64,000 nucleotides of DNA from Tepidibacillus_B infernus (GTDB taxonomy: Bacteria; Bacillota; Bacilli; Tepidibacillales; Tepidibacillaceae): the NCBI RefSeq assembly GCF_048898065.1, contig NZ_JBLWFI010000001.1:1662864-1726863 (forward strand). Reading direction: 5' to 3'. The translations under genes were made by a program, and so were the position numbers. Positions 26,046 to 35,947 of this stretch are shown here, piece after piece. Position 1 is the first letter of the stretch, and each line of letters opens with the position of its first letter. The notes under the pieces were generated by a model that was not told the DNA's origin, searched no databases, and saw only the letters and a list, made by a program, of their open reading frames with translations.

Positions 26046-27035
26046 TTAGGTACCAAGGTGAGAAGATTCACTATGTAAATGGCAAGCCACAAAATGTCCT
26101 TTTCCCACCTCAGCCCATTCAGGTATTTCGTTCTCACAAATCTCCATTTTGTACTTACATCGGGTATGAAATTTACACCCTGAAGGTGGGTTTACAGGAC
26201 TTGGTACATCTCCGCTTAATATAATTCTTTCTTTTTTTACGTCTGGATTTGGTTCAGGTACAGCAGATAACAAGGCTTGGGTATAGGGATGTAATGGTTG
26301 TTCATAAACTTCATCTTTTTCAGCCAACTCTACTAAACTACCTAAATACATCACGCCTACTCGATCAGCAATATGGCGAACAACACTTAAATCATGGGAA
26401 ATAAAAATATAAGTTAAGGAAAATTCCTCTTGCAAATCTTCCATGAGATTTAGGATTTGTGCTTGAATGGAAACATCTAAGGCTGAAACTGGTTCATCTG
26501 CAATAATCAACTTTGGATTTACAGACAAGGCCCTTGCAATTCCTATTCGTTGTCTTTGCCCCCCACTAAATTGATGGGGATAACGTTTTGCCTGATCTTT
26601 ATTTAGTCCTACCACTTCAAGCAATTCATATACTTTTGCTTTTCTTTCTTGCTCATTTCCTAATTGATGAACAAGTAAAGGTTCTTCTAAAATTCTCTGG
26701 ATGGTATGCCTTGGATTTAACGAAGCAAAAGGGTCCTGAAACACCATTTGTAGATCCCTTCTCTTTTTCCTCATTTGTTCTTGATTTAAAGAGACTAAAT
26801 CTTCCCCGTTAAATAAAATCTTTCCTGCTGTTGGTTCTACTAAACGTAATATGGATCGACCCGTAGTAGATTTCCCACAACCACTTTCGCCAACGAGTGC
26901 AAGGGTCTCCCCTTTATCTACCTGAAAAGTAATACCATCTACGGCTTTAACATAGCCTGTTGTTTTTTGGAACACACCGGTTTGAATCGGAAAATAGGTT
27001 TTTAAATTTTCTACTTGTAAAATGAACTCTGACAT
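26046..27035 (-). CDS. oppF: Peptide ABC transporter ATP-binding protein (OppF type)
   Basis: A 329-residue ATPase. Walker A GESGCGKST, Q-loop MVFQDPFASLNPR, signature FSGGQRQRIGIARAL and Walker B LIIADEPVSALD are intact. The C-terminal oligopeptide-transporter extension carries cysteines (SGCKFHTRCKYKMEIC) that may bind an iron-sulfur cluster, as reported for Opp ATPases. The ATG overlaps the oppD stop (TAATG) after GGAGGGTG. Confidence 0.94.
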   Translation of the reverse strand: MSEFILQVENLKTYFPIQTGVFQKTTGYVKAVDGITFQVDKGETLALVGESGCGKSTTGRSILRLVEPTAGKILFNGEDLVSLNQEQMRKKRRDLQMVFQDPFASLNPRHTIQRILEEPLLVHQLGNEQERKAKVYELLEVVGLNKDQAKRYPHQFSGGQRQRIGIARALSVNPKLIIADEPVSALDVSIQAQILNLMEDLQEEFSLTYIFISHDLSVVRHIADRVGVMYLGSLVELAEKDEVYEQPLHPYTQALLSAVPEPNPDVKKERIILSGDVPSPVNPPSGCKFHTRCKYKMEICENEIPEWAEVGKGHFVACHLHSESSHLGT

Positions 27036-28033
27036 TATGCACCCTCCTCGTTCAGCAAATCCTTTTGTTCGTTTAACCAACATCTAGACTTGTGGTTCGT
27101 CCCGACATCTTTTAATTCGGGTACTTGATGAAGACATTGGTCAGTCGCATATTCGCAACGAGGAGCAAATGTACAACCGCTAGGCATCTCTTTAATACTT
27201 GGTACATTTCCAGGAATCGAGTAAAGCCTTTGTTTCGTTTCCTTTAATTGAGGAGTTGATTGAATCAGCCCTTTGGTATAAGGATGGTTTGGATGGTGAA
27301 AAATCGTTCGAACATCCGCCTCTTCAACAATTTTTCCTGCATACATTACGATCACACGATCACACATTTCTGCAACAACGCCTAGATCATGTGTAATCAG
27401 CAAAATAGAGGTATTGGAATCCTTTTTTAAATTTCTCATTAAATCTAAAATTTGCGCCTGGATCGTCACATCTAGTGCAGTTGTTGGTTCATCTGCAATC
27501 AAAATCGAAGGAGTACATGACATTGCCATAGCAATCATGACCCGTTGTCTCATTCCTCCAGACAATTGATGAGGGTATTCATTCATAATCTCTTCTGCTC
27601 TTGGAATTCCTACGCGTTTCAACATGTCAATTGCCTTTTTCTTTGCTTCTTTCTTCGAGAGGGAGGTATGTAAACGAATCGATTCTACCATTTGGTTGCC
27701 AATCGTAAAGACGGGGTTTAATGAAGTCATCGGTTCTTGAAAAATCATCGCTATTTCATTTCCCCGTAACTTTCTCATTTGTTTTTCTGATAGATTCGTC
27801 AACTCTTTTCCGTTATAAAGAATAGAACCTTCTACTTTCCCATTTGATTTTGGAATTAGTCCCATGATCGATAGGGAGGTTACACTTTTCCCACTTCCTG
27901 ACTCCCCAACGATTCCTAATGTTTCACCAGGTTTAAGGGAAAACGATACGTCATTTACTGCTGAAAAAACGCCGTCTTCTGTATAAAAATTCGTTATTAA
28001 TTGCTTTACTTGTAAAAGATATGGTTCAGACAC
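27035..28033 (-). CDS. oppD: Peptide ABC transporter ATP-binding protein (OppD type)
   Basis: A 332-residue ATPase. Walker A GESGSGKSV, Q-loop MIFQEPMTSLNPV, signature LSGGMRQRVMIAMA and Walker B ILIADEPTTALD are all present, with the cysteine extension SGCTFAPRCEYATDQC at the end. The GTG at 28033 after AAGGTGGGTG is the likely start; a further GTG at 28045 lies inside that ribosome site. First gene of the transporter operon. Confidence 0.93.
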   Translation of the reverse strand: MSEPYLLQVKQLITNFYTEDGVFSAVNDVSFSLKPGETLGIVGESGSGKSVTSLSIMGLIPKSNGKVEGSILYNGKELTNLSEKQMRKLRGNEIAMIFQEPMTSLNPVFTIGNQMVESIRLHTSLSKKEAKKKAIDMLKRVGIPRAEEIMNEYPHQLSGGMRQRVMIAMAMSCTPSILIADEPTTALDVTIQAQILDLMRNLKKDSNTSILLITHDLGVVAEMCDRVIVMYAGKIVEEADVRTIFHHPNHPYTKGLIQSTPQLKETKQRLYSIPGNVPSIKEMPSGCTFAPRCEYATDQCLHQVPELKDVGTNHKSRCWLNEQKDLLNEEGA

Positions 28034-28190
28034 GTTTTCACCCACCTTCTAGCATAAAAAATATATAAATAATTCATTAAAATACAAACTAAACGTTATT
28101 TATGAGAATTTAGAAAATTGTAAATACATGTTATTGATTATAGCATAACATCGTTAATAGGGGAAAGAAAAAAATGATCAAAGTGAGATC

Positions 28191-28236
28191 CTACAAAAGT
28201 AATCGGTCACTTTTAAGTAAATCGTCACTTTTGTAG
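28191..28236. repeat. Dispersed palindromic repeat, copy C
   Basis: Outer arms CTACAAAAGTAA and TCACTTTTGTAG, with a shorter inner hairpin. It begins 4 bp after the yunB stop. In the reverse orientation it aligns with copies A and B and lacks a few inner bases. Confidence 0.75.
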
Positions 28237-28240
28237 TTTT

Positions 28241-29110
28241 TTACTGTGCTACACCCGTGAATGGCACCCCTTTACCTGAAATAATAGGATAAAAAGATTC
28301 AAACCCAGGAATCGGTTCAGCAGCTGGTGAAGAAGATGGTGCTGCTTCTCCTACATTTGGTTGAGTATTATTTGGAATACTTGGTGTACCAGGGATGATT
28401 TGAATTGGTGGTGGTGTAGTAGATTTACTTGGATCTGTACTGTTGTAATTACTACCATCATAATAAAACTGTGGAACCTCACCAAAGATTTGTGTTTGGG
28501 CAATAGGAACAGAAGTTGCAATGGATGTAGCTTTCGTAACAAAAGGAATAACCACTTGTACCTCTGCCTTTATATTGATCACAACAGTCATGACTACCAC
28601 GTTGATACCAGCATTTTGAAAATTGGTATCTGGAGTAACTTCTGCGTGGCCTATTGGTACAAGCGTGATTGGAATTTCTGGTCCAGCATTTGCAAATATT
28701 TTACTATTAAAAGCGGCTCCTAATTTAATCTTTTCTTCCATCTTTTCAAGATCGTTTAATGTATCTTCTACTCTGGCCGTTGCTTCACCCACGACCCTTG
28801 CAAATTCCCCATAATTAAATAGTGCAGCTCTTATTTTACCTTGATTGTCTGTTTCAAATTGAATGAGGTCATTGAAACTCGTATTTTGGGCAATTTTTTT
28901 AGAAATCGCATCGTTTAATGCGTTTGTCGCTATTTGTTTTACCCTTGCTTCAGCAATACTGATTAATATCGGTTGAAGTTGACCTTCTATATAGAAAAAG
29001 GATTGTACCATCATTCCTAAAAAGATAACAAAGCTGATGAAGATAAGTTGTCTTTTTCGAAGATTGATTTTCTTCATCTTCCATCTTCGTCTAGTTCCCC
29101 AACGTGGCAT
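28241..29110 (-). CDS. yunB: Sporulation protein YunB
   Basis: A 289-residue membrane-anchored protein matching YunB: one N-terminal helix (LIFISFVIFLGMMVQSFF), then IEGQLQPILISIAEARVKQI, GPEIPITLVPIGHAEV and INIKAEVQVVIPF. In B. subtilis yunB is under mother-cell sigma-E control and is needed for normal sporulation. The proline/serine-rich tail (about 235-280) is less conserved. The ATG follows GGAGGGGG. Its presence indicates that the organism forms endospores. Confidence 0.9.
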   Translation of the reverse strand: MPRWGTRRRWKMKKINLRKRQLIFISFVIFLGMMVQSFFYIEGQLQPILISIAEARVKQIATNALNDAISKKIAQNTSFNDLIQFETDNQGKIRAALFNYGEFARVVGEATARVEDTLNDLEKMEEKIKLGAAFNSKIFANAGPEIPITLVPIGHAEVTPDTNFQNAGINVVVMTVVINIKAEVQVVIPFVTKATSIATSVPIAQTQIFGEVPQFYYDGSNYNSTDPSKSTTPPPIQIIPGTPSIPNNTQPNVGEAAPSSSPAAEPIPGFESFYPIISGKGVPFTGVAQ

Positions 29111-29223
29111 CTGTCCCCCTCCTCTCTATACATACATATTCGAAAAAAAAACTCCAATACATTTTCTTTCCCAAAAAAGGTTATGATTCTGTTAAAATAA
29201 TAAAAGATGGAGAGGTGAAGGCA

Positions 29224-30006
29224 ATGGCAATTGATTTTACATATCAAGGTGTTGAATATAAAACCTTAGTTGAATTAGCAAAAGCATTACCTTTAAATTC
29301 TGCCAAACTTGTACAATGGACAGAGGATGCGGATCGCTTTGCTGCTGAAGCTGGTTCTCTTTGTTATGAAAGTGAACCTCGATTAGGTATCGTTAATCAT
29401 TGTAGAGATAGTGGTCATAATACGGTTTTGGAACATAATATCTTTAGTTTCGTTAAAAAAGTACCAATCTTTGTTGCAAGACAGGATATGCGTGCCCGTC
29501 ATGCTACTTTTGATGAACGAAGCCTTCGTTATGTTCGGTTAAATAATGGAGGATTTGAGTATTACATTCCACCAGAGCTGAAAAAGCCTGGTCGGGAGCA
29601 GGAATTAGACCAATGGATTTATCATCATGAAAAAGCTTTTGAATTATATGGCCATTATACAGACGAAGAAATTATGGAAAACGAACGAGCTAGAGCTATC
29701 CTACCTTTAGGAATCGCCACTATGTATACCGATTCAAGAAATGCTGTAGGCTGGCGTCATCATGCGATAAAACGGTTATGTTTAAGAGCTCAAGATGAAA
29801 TCCGACTCTTGTATCGTTCCATTACTGATCAGTTAGTAGAAAAAGCTCCACGTTTGTTCGGTGACTTGGACATGCCTTGTTATATGAAACAAGGATGTGG
29901 TGAGGTTAAAACCTGTGGATTGATCGAACTCGATCCAAAAACAAGACGTGCTGTGGCCTATGAGAAGAAGTTACAGCGTGAGCATACAAAAGTTGAATTG
30001 AAATGA
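29224..30006 (+). CDS. thyX: FAD-dependent thymidylate synthase
   Basis: A 260-residue ThyX, which makes dTMP from dUMP using FAD and methylenetetrahydrofolate. The diagnostic ThyX motif appears as RARHATFDERSLRY, with the dUMP/FAD-binding segment NAVGWRHHAIKRLCLRAQDE downstream. The start is ATG 29224 after GAGAGGTGAAG; the open frame back to 29104 overlaps the yunB start. It is divergent from yunB and ends in a strong terminator. Confidence 0.94.
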   Translation: MAIDFTYQGVEYKTLVELAKALPLNSAKLVQWTEDADRFAAEAGSLCYESEPRLGIVNHCRDSGHNTVLEHNIFSFVKKVPIFVARQDMRARHATFDERSLRYVRLNNGGFEYYIPPELKKPGREQELDQWIYHHEKAFELYGHYTDEEIMENERARAILPLGIATMYTDSRNAVGWRHHAIKRLCLRAQDEIRLLYRSITDQLVEKAPRLFGDLDMPCYMKQGCGEVKTCGLIELDPKTRRAVAYEKKLQREHTKVELK

Positions 30007-30010
30007 ACTA

Positions 30011-30040
30011 AAAACCTCCCAAATCATTTGGGAGGTTTTA
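30011..30040. terminator. Bidirectional terminator after thyX
   Basis: AAACCTCCCAAAT and ATTTGGGAGGTTTT form a long stem with a 1-2 nt centre. A and T tracts lie on both sides; it serves thyX and the convergent secreted-protein gene. Confidence 0.92.
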
Positions 30041-30053
30041 ATTCATTTATCTA

Positions 30054-31235
30054 TTAGTCGCGCTCTTTTTCACCTTTTTTATGTTCTTCTCTTTCCTTTT
30101 TCTCTACCTTAACTTCTTTTACTTCTTTTTTATCGTCATCTTTATCTTCTTTTTCTTGTTTTTCTTTTTCAAGCTTGATTTCTGCTTTGATTTCCAATCC
30201 TTTTGGTGTTTCCTTTATTTTTAATTCATTTTTTTGAAGTTTCATACCTGTATTGACCGCTACTTTAGCTTTATCCTTACCTTCATTTACGCTATCATCT
30301 GTACTATTTTCAGTTGTCATATTAGAAGTTGTTTGAACTTGTTGGTTCATTTCACCAGTTGTAGCTTCTGTTTGGTTCTCTGTCGTTTGAGTGGTTGAAT
30401 CTTCAGTATTTTCCTCTGAATCAGCAACAGGTTCAACATTTATCGTTAAACCGCTTTTTTTAAGATTTCCAGGATGTAAGCCTAATTCTTTGGCAACCAA
30501 TCCAACCCCTTTTGTTGCAAGAAGATTCGTCACCTCTTCTACGGTTTTTCCTGAAAGATTGGAAATAGCGACTGTTAATGCAATCTTACCATATCCAACA
30601 CCTTGCTCCTTCAAGGTAATCACAATTTCAGGATCTATATCCTTGACAACAGCTGCTGTGATTTTTGCATTTGTAATGGTTTCTTCCATTTGTTCAACTT
30701 GTTCTTCATCTAATTCTTCTGTTTCTTCTTGAACAGTAGTGTTTCCTTGCTCAGCCACCTGATCTATTTGTTCACTAGCTTCCGTTACATCCTTTCCATC
30801 TGCTTTTGCTTCTTCTAGCGTTGCTCCTGCTTTTACTAAAGCATCTTGGTATGCAGCTAATAAATCTGTAAGAAATTCACTCTTGTTCTCTTCACTGATC
30901 GCATCTAATTCAGCTAGACGTTCTGCTGCGATATCTGCATAAAGGGATGCCTTGAACTCTGGATCAAATGTAAAAGTAAGTTGAACATTTTCAAGTAATT
31001 TATCTAGGAAATAAAGTGTATCCTCAGGAGTTAATCCAGCATTTACTGTTGTTTCTGCTTGAGTGTTTGTTGTTGCTTCAGTTGAAGTTTCTTGTTGAGT
31101 CGTATCAGTTGTAACGGTTTGCTCTTGAACAACTTGTGTTTGCTCATTAATGCTATTAGTGGATTCAGCTGCACTTACTGCAGTAGGAATTACTAAGCTT
31201 GATGCTAATAATAAGGTTGCTAATTGTTTTTTCAT
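30054..31235 (-). CDS. Secreted acidic protein with DUF5667-like domain
   Basis: A 393-residue exported protein. Signal peptide ending in VSAAES, a Thr/Gln-rich linker (about 25-65), then a helical domain beginning LTPEDTLYFLDKLLENVQL and continuing DIAAERLAELDAI, the pattern of DUF5667. A second part (about 190-260) contains VGYGKIALTVAISNLSGKT and VEEVTNLLATKGVG. Another Thr/Glu-rich linker is followed by a C-terminal Lys/Glu tail of about 60 residues. The function is unknown. It probably interacts with the wall or with ions, by charge. Confidence 0.75.
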   Translation of the reverse strand: MKKQLATLLLASSLVIPTAVSAAESTNSINEQTQVVQEQTVTTDTTQQETSTEATTNTQAETTVNAGLTPEDTLYFLDKLLENVQLTFTFDPEFKASLYADIAAERLAELDAISEENKSEFLTDLLAAYQDALVKAGATLEEAKADGKDVTEASEQIDQVAEQGNTTVQEETEELDEEQVEQMEETITNAKITAAVVKDIDPEIVITLKEQGVGYGKIALTVAISNLSGKTVEEVTNLLATKGVGLVAKELGLHPGNLKKSGLTINVEPVADSEENTEDSTTQTTENQTEATTGEMNQQVQTTSNMTTENSTDDSVNEGKDKAKVAVNTGMKLQKNELKIKETPKGLEIKAEIKLEKEKQEKEDKDDDKKEVKEVKVEKKEREEHKKGEKERD

Positions 31236-31371
31236 CTATGATTTCTCCTTTCAAATCAAATCTTGTGATTTTCTTTTCGATATAATTGTTCGGAGAAATC
31301 TAAAATTATAAGTGGGTAGATAGAAACTTTTTTGGGAGAATCCCAGCAATATTTATTTCATATAATCGTTT

Positions 31372-32466
31372 CTAATTTGATTGATTTACCGCTACATTCA
31401 TGCTTGTTTCTTTTCTTATTTTCACTCGGAACCAAGTTACTACCACCGCACCCATGAGCAAAAATCCTAAATAACCCATAACTGGGTATACGGTTCCTAC
31501 TAGCTTAGAGAATCCTGCTAAACTAGAAATATAAGCTAGAATACCGGAAAGGATTAAGGCAAACTTAAACTTAGCACTAGTTGGTGAGACGACCCGGGTT
31601 GTAAAAGTATAGAGCATCCCTACTGCAGTGTTAAAAATCATGCCTAGAATGACAATGGAAAGAATAGGTGCCAACCAAGGTAATAATTGATTAGCCATGA
31701 ATAATGTCGGTAATTCTACTCCTGCTAATTGATCGAGTTTTGACATCATTCCTAAATGAATGGTTAAAACTAGCAATCCTAATGTTGCACCTCCAAGAAG
31801 CCCTCCTAATCCTAAACTCTTCTTATTATAAGAAACCCCTCCACCCATGGTGATTAAAATCGGGGCGGTAGCTGCCAAATTATAAGAAACATACAAAAGA
31901 GCACCAAAAAACCAGTTACTTGAAGCGGCCTTCTCTGGACTAGCAAATGAGTTCATAACCGATAGATCTTTATTCATGTATAAATAGGAAACTAATGTGA
32001 TGGTTAATACAGCAATCAATAGAAAGGGAGTAAATAAACTAATCACCGAAATCATTTTTTCCATTTTTAATAGTAAAGTCAAGATGGTTAAAACTAAGAT
32101 AATAATACTACCTAATGTTACAGGAACTCCAAATTGTTGATTTAGAACAGCCCCTCCTCCTGCTAACATGATACCCGCTACCCCAAAAAGGAAAAAGGTT
32201 ACAACGATATCCATTATCCACCCAATATACTTCCCACTGATTTGATGAATGGCTTGTTTATGAGAAGCAGCTTTAACGTCAGACCCTAATCTCAGCAATT
32301 GATACCCAAACCAAGCAAAAAGCAGCCCAGCTATGACACTTCCTAATGTCCCCCACCAGCCAAAATAAGTAAAGAACTGTAGAATCTCTTGTCCAGAAGC
32401 AAATCCTGCTCCGACGACTACCCCTACATATGCCCCTGCGATCGTCAATACCTGTTTACCATTCAT
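31372..32466 (-). CDS. YkvI-family membrane transporter (APC superfamily)
   Basis: A 364-residue protein with about ten membrane segments. The start IAGAYVGVVVGAGFASGQEI with a glycine-rich unwound first helix is typical of APC-superfamily carriers of the YkvI group. The substrate is not known. It follows an M20-GNAT-enolase operon by 113 bp, with a hairpin in the gap, so amino acid uptake or export is plausible. The start at 32466 follows GGGAGATGAT. Confidence 0.8.
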   Translation of the reverse strand: MNGKQVLTIAGAYVGVVVGAGFASGQEILQFFTYFGWWGTLGSVIAGLLFAWFGYQLLRLGSDVKAASHKQAIHQISGKYIGWIMDIVVTFFLFGVAGIMLAGGGAVLNQQFGVPVTLGSIIILVLTILTLLLKMEKMISVISLFTPFLLIAVLTITLVSYLYMNKDLSVMNSFASPEKAASSNWFFGALLYVSYNLAATAPILITMGGGVSYNKKSLGLGGLLGGATLGLLVLTIHLGMMSKLDQLAGVELPTLFMANQLLPWLAPILSIVILGMIFNTAVGMLYTFTTRVVSPTSAKFKFALILSGILAYISSLAGFSKLVGTVYPVMGYLGFLLMGAVVVTWFRVKIRKETSMNVAVNQSN

Positions 32467-32523
32467 ACTATCATCTCCCATTATTATAATTGATTAAATA
32501 TTCAGACATTTATATTTATAATT

Positions 32524-32548
32524 GATGGCTATTTAGTTGATAGCCATC
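32524..32548 (-). other. Hairpin between racemase and transporter genes
   Basis: GATGGCTAT and ATAGCCATC form a perfect 9-bp stem with a 7-nt loop. It has no U-run, so it is a weak terminator or an mRNA stability element. Confidence 0.5.
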
Positions 32549-32579
32549 TAATATGATCATCTAGTAATCTTCCACCTTA

Positions 32580-33689
32580 TTACGGGCGAAATGTTTTACT
32601 AAATAGTGTTCTCTCCTCAATTTTTTCTCGATTTGGCTCATATCCAATGCCAGGTCGATCAGGAATAAATATGACACCATTTTCTACTGTCACTTCTGGA
32701 TCAATAATATCTTCCTCCCAATATCGAGAAGATGCTGCTGTATCCCCAGGCATCGTAAAATTGGATAAAGTAGTGATCGCAATATTATGTGCTCTACCTA
32801 CTCCTGACTCTAACATTCCTCCACACCATACAGGAATCCCATTTTTTTGACATAGGTCGTGGATTTTTTTCGCTTCTGTTAAACCGCCAACACGGCCAAT
32901 TTTAATATTGATGATCTTACAACTGCCTAGTTTAATCGCTTTTCGAACATCTTCAGCCGAATGAATACTTTCATCAAGACAGATTGGGGTTTTTATCTTT
33001 GCTTGTAATTCTGCATGATCAATAATATCGTCATGGGCTAATGGTTGCTCGATCATCATCAGATTATATTCGTCTAATTTAGCCAAATGATCCACATCAG
33101 CCAGTGTGTAAGCAGAATTAGCATCTGCCATTAACTGAATATCAGGGAACTTCTGCCGAATCGCTCTAATCACCTCAATATCCCAATTGGGCTTAATTTT
33201 TACTTTGATTCGTTTATATCCTTCATTGACATGTTGTTCAATCACTTGCAAAAGCTGGTCAATAGATTTCTGGATACCGATACTGATACCCACTTCGATC
33301 GTTTTCTTTTCCCCACCTAACGCTTTAGCCAATGGTATTCCCTTTTCTTTAGCATAAAGATCCCAGACTGCCCCCTCCAACGCAGATTTGGCCATATAAT
33401 TTCCTTTAATATGTGCAAAACGTTCCGATACCTGATCAGGATGAGTGATGGGCTCTTTTAGTAGTAAAGGAATCAAAAAATCCTCCATAATATGCCAATT
33501 GGTTTTAACTGTTTCCTCTTTATAAAGGGGTTCAGTAAAAGCGACGGATTCTCCCCAGCCAGATAATCCATCAGTATTTTTTACTTCCACAAGAATAAAC
33601 TCTTTATCTTGCTGGGTACCAAAGCTTGTTGTAAAAGGTTTTTTCATCCTCATCTTCATATGTCTTAAAGTAATATATTTAATCTGCAT
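32580..33689 (-). CDS. N-succinylamino acid racemase / o-succinylbenzoate synthase-like enolase
   Basis: A 369-residue member of the muconate-lactonizing enolase subgroup. The catalytic KxK is in RIKVKIKP (near residue 161), metal ligands in [15 protein letters not shown] and CLDES, and the second base in NIKIGRVGG. Firmicute members of this family can be racemases, OSB synthases (MenC), or both. No menaquinone genes are nearby. The flanking GNAT and M20 genes match the Geobacillus kaustophilus arrangement, where the racemase works on N-succinyl amino acids. The ATG at 33689 follows AAAGGGTGA. Confidence 0.88.
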   Translation of the reverse strand: MQIKYITLRHMKMRMKKPFTTSFGTQQDKEFILVEVKNTDGLSGWGESVAFTEPLYKEETVKTNWHIMEDFLIPLLLKEPITHPDQVSERFAHIKGNYMAKSALEGAVWDLYAKEKGIPLAKALGGEKKTIEVGISIGIQKSIDQLLQVIEQHVNEGYKRIKVKIKPNWDIEVIRAIRQKFPDIQLMADANSAYTLADVDHLAKLDEYNLMMIEQPLAHDDIIDHAELQAKIKTPICLDESIHSAEDVRKAIKLGSCKIINIKIGRVGGLTEAKKIHDLCQKNGIPVWCGGMLESGVGRAHNIAITTLSNFTMPGDTAASSRYWEEDIIDPEVTVENGVIFIPDRPGIGYEPNREKIEERTLFSKTFRP

Positions 33690-33690
33690 C

Positions 33691-34542
33691 TCATTCACCC
33701 TTTCTTTTTAAAACATAGAAATGAACACCAGCAAACTCTTCATTATTCATTTTTAGAAAATCGCAAACGATCCAACCTTGAGAGAAATAATGGATAAAGA
33801 TCAATCTTGTTTTCTGTCGCCACTCAATTGCTAACTCAATATCTTGGTGTTTTAATTCCTGAAATTTAGAAGGGATGGGAATAAATAAATATTCTTCTTC
33901 ATTCTTTGTTATATCTATTTCATTAGGAACCGGAAATCCTTTATTATTCATTTCCCATTGGATAAGAGAATCTTTTGAATGGAATAGGGACTCATCGATC
34001 CTTTTACCCATTTGTTTCTCTAATACATGGGAACTTTCCAACCACCACTCGACAAGAAAACGATCAGAAGCCAATCCACGGTTTAAGGGATCATTCATTT
34101 CCCCATAAGCATTTTCTATGTAGGTGTTGGTAATTGCTCCTAATTTTCCAATATTTAAATTGGCATTTACACTTTCTAAGGGATCGTAAGTCCAAGTGAT
34201 TAAACGATACCCCAATTTTAATGCTTCATCCCGTTGAACTCTTTTTAATCGTTCTCCAATTTTTTGATGACGATAATCTGGATGAATAGCGAGCATATGA
34301 GAACATAGATAAGCTTCCTTTCCATTAAACCCAGCAAAGCTATATTGGAACCCTACTAATTTCTCTTTGTGAAAAGCTCCAAGTACCAATCCACCATTCT
34401 TTACTGCTGTTAAAGTTTGGTGAGTAGGAACAATTTCTTTCATCCCCCAAACTAATTTTTCTAATTCTTGTACTTTTTCCAATTCTTCAAGATTCTTTAA
34501 AGAACGGGTCACAATAGATGTTACTACAGGTGTTTGGCTCAA
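33691..34542 (-). CDS. GNAT-family acyltransferase (probable amino acid N-succinyltransferase)
   Basis: A 283-residue protein with a GNAT core: the segment [21 protein letters not shown] is the acyl-CoA pyrophosphate-binding region. The C-terminal half is longer than in simple GNATs. TTG start, with GGGGAGGAAAGG upstream, overlapping the M20 stop (TTGA). Transfer of succinyl from succinyl-CoA to a D-amino acid is inferred from the operon, not from residues. Confidence 0.82.
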   Translation of the reverse strand: MSQTPVVTSIVTRSLKNLEELEKVQELEKLVWGMKEIVPTHQTLTAVKNGGLVLGAFHKEKLVGFQYSFAGFNGKEAYLCSHMLAIHPDYRHQKIGERLKRVQRDEALKLGYRLITWTYDPLESVNANLNIGKLGAITNTYIENAYGEMNDPLNRGLASDRFLVEWWLESSHVLEKQMGKRIDESLFHSKDSLIQWEMNNKGFPVPNEIDITKNEEEYLFIPIPSKFQELKHQDIELAIEWRQKTRLIFIHYFSQGWIVCDFLKMNNEEFAGVHFYVLKRKGE

Positions 34543-35696
34543 TCCTTTCCTCCCCTTTCGAATGTATCAATTACAGCTTGTGCTAAAATCTCTGCACCTA
34601 AAAATATGGCTTGATGATTAAATGTCATATTAGGGTGATGTAACCCAGGTTCTAGATCACAGCCAACTCCCAACATCGTTGCCTTGATCGTGGGACGTTC
34701 TAATGTATAAAAATGGAAGTCTTCGCCGCCGGGTGTTACGATTCCGTTTACTGCGTTTTCAGAACCTAATGTTTTTTTGATCGTCTCACTCATGATTTTT
34801 TTTGCCTCTTCATTTACTTCAGCAGCAGCAATTTTATTGGATGGCAATAGTTTTATTTTTGCTCCATACATCGTTGAAATATTTTGAGATAGACTTTCTA
34901 TTTTTTGATAGAGCTCATCAAGAACTTGATTGGTTTGTGCACGCAGATCTAAAGCAAATTCTGCAAAATCCGGAATGATATTTACATTTTCCCCACCTGC
35001 GTTTAGCCTTGTCATCTTTACTGTTGCAGGTACCATCGGATCTGTATAAATAGTGTGTAGACCATGAATAAAGTGGGAGGCCACATCAATAACATTCACT
35101 CCTAAGTGTGGTCTTGCACCATGTGCAGCCTTTCCATGAATCTCTCCTTTTACTAATAAAGCTGCTCCATTATATATGGCAGAACTAACCTTCCCAAATG
35201 GAAGCTCTTGAATAGGTCGAAGATGAACACCATATAAGTAATCCACATCATCGACTACACCTTTCTCAATCATTTTTAGAGCACCTGTCCCTTTTTCTTC
35301 AGCCGGTTGAAAAATAAGCTTAAACTTTCCTTTTGGTTGAAAACCTACAACTTTAAGAATTTCTAGTGCTCCTAATACCATTGCCATATGGGCATCATGT
35401 CCACATGAATGATTGGCGCACCATTTTCCATCAACCTCTTGCCATAAAGCATCCATATCTGAACGAAGAGCAACAGTCAGCTTATGATCTGTATGTATAT
35501 TGTCCCAAATTCCTATCACTCCAGTTGTATCTTCAAACGTTATCGTTTCTAAACCTAATGCTTGTAATCTCTCTTTTAAAAATTGTGTCGTATTGACTTC
35601 CTGCCAACTCAGTTCTGGATGAGTATGTAAGTGTAGAAAATTCTCCATCATCTTTTCTTTTATATTTGCTCTTATATGATTAGAAAGTTCCATCAT
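34539..35696 (-). CDS. M20-family amidohydrolase (probable N-acyl-L-amino acid deacylase)
   Basis: A 385-residue metallohydrolase. Metal ligands are visible: H/E near the N-terminus (LHTHPELSWQE), CGHDAH near 98-103, the EE pair in PAEEKGTGA, HLRP, and the C-terminal GGEDFHFY. Relatives remove acyl groups from N-acyl amino acids. It is first gene of the operon M20-GNAT-enolase, which would complete an acylate-racemise-deacylate path. Ribosome site GAGGTAGG; either of two adjacent ATGs could be used. Confidence 0.88.
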   Translation of the reverse strand: MMELSNHIRANIKEKMMENFLHLHTHPELSWQEVNTTQFLKERLQALGLETITFEDTTGVIGIWDNIHTDHKLTVALRSDMDALWQEVDGKWCANHSCGHDAHMAMVLGALEILKVVGFQPKGKFKLIFQPAEEKGTGALKMIEKGVVDDVDYLYGVHLRPIQELPFGKVSSAIYNGAALLVKGEIHGKAAHGARPHLGVNVIDVASHFIHGLHTIYTDPMVPATVKMTRLNAGGENVNIIPDFAEFALDLRAQTNQVLDELYQKIESLSQNISTMYGAKIKLLPSNKIAAAEVNEEAKKIMSETIKKTLGSENAVNGIVTPGGEDFHFYTLERPTIKATMLGVGCDLEPGLHHPNMTFNHQAIFLGAEILAQAVIDTFERGGKD

Positions 35697-35947
35697 CTAA
35701 CCTACCTCATTTATAAAATGTTTCATCCAACTATTAAAAACCAAACTTTTCTGAAAATAATGTTCATATTAAAATTTAATTAAAATTTATAGTTAATCAC
35801 TAGCGTTGCATAAATATAGTCGAAATTTTCAGTAAATATGTTTTTGTGAATTAGAGCCAAAAGGACAAAACCTAAAGAAAAGGTGATTCTGTCCATTTGG
35901 TAAATATATACATTTAAATACTGGAGTGACAGGAATCATGCTTTTAT

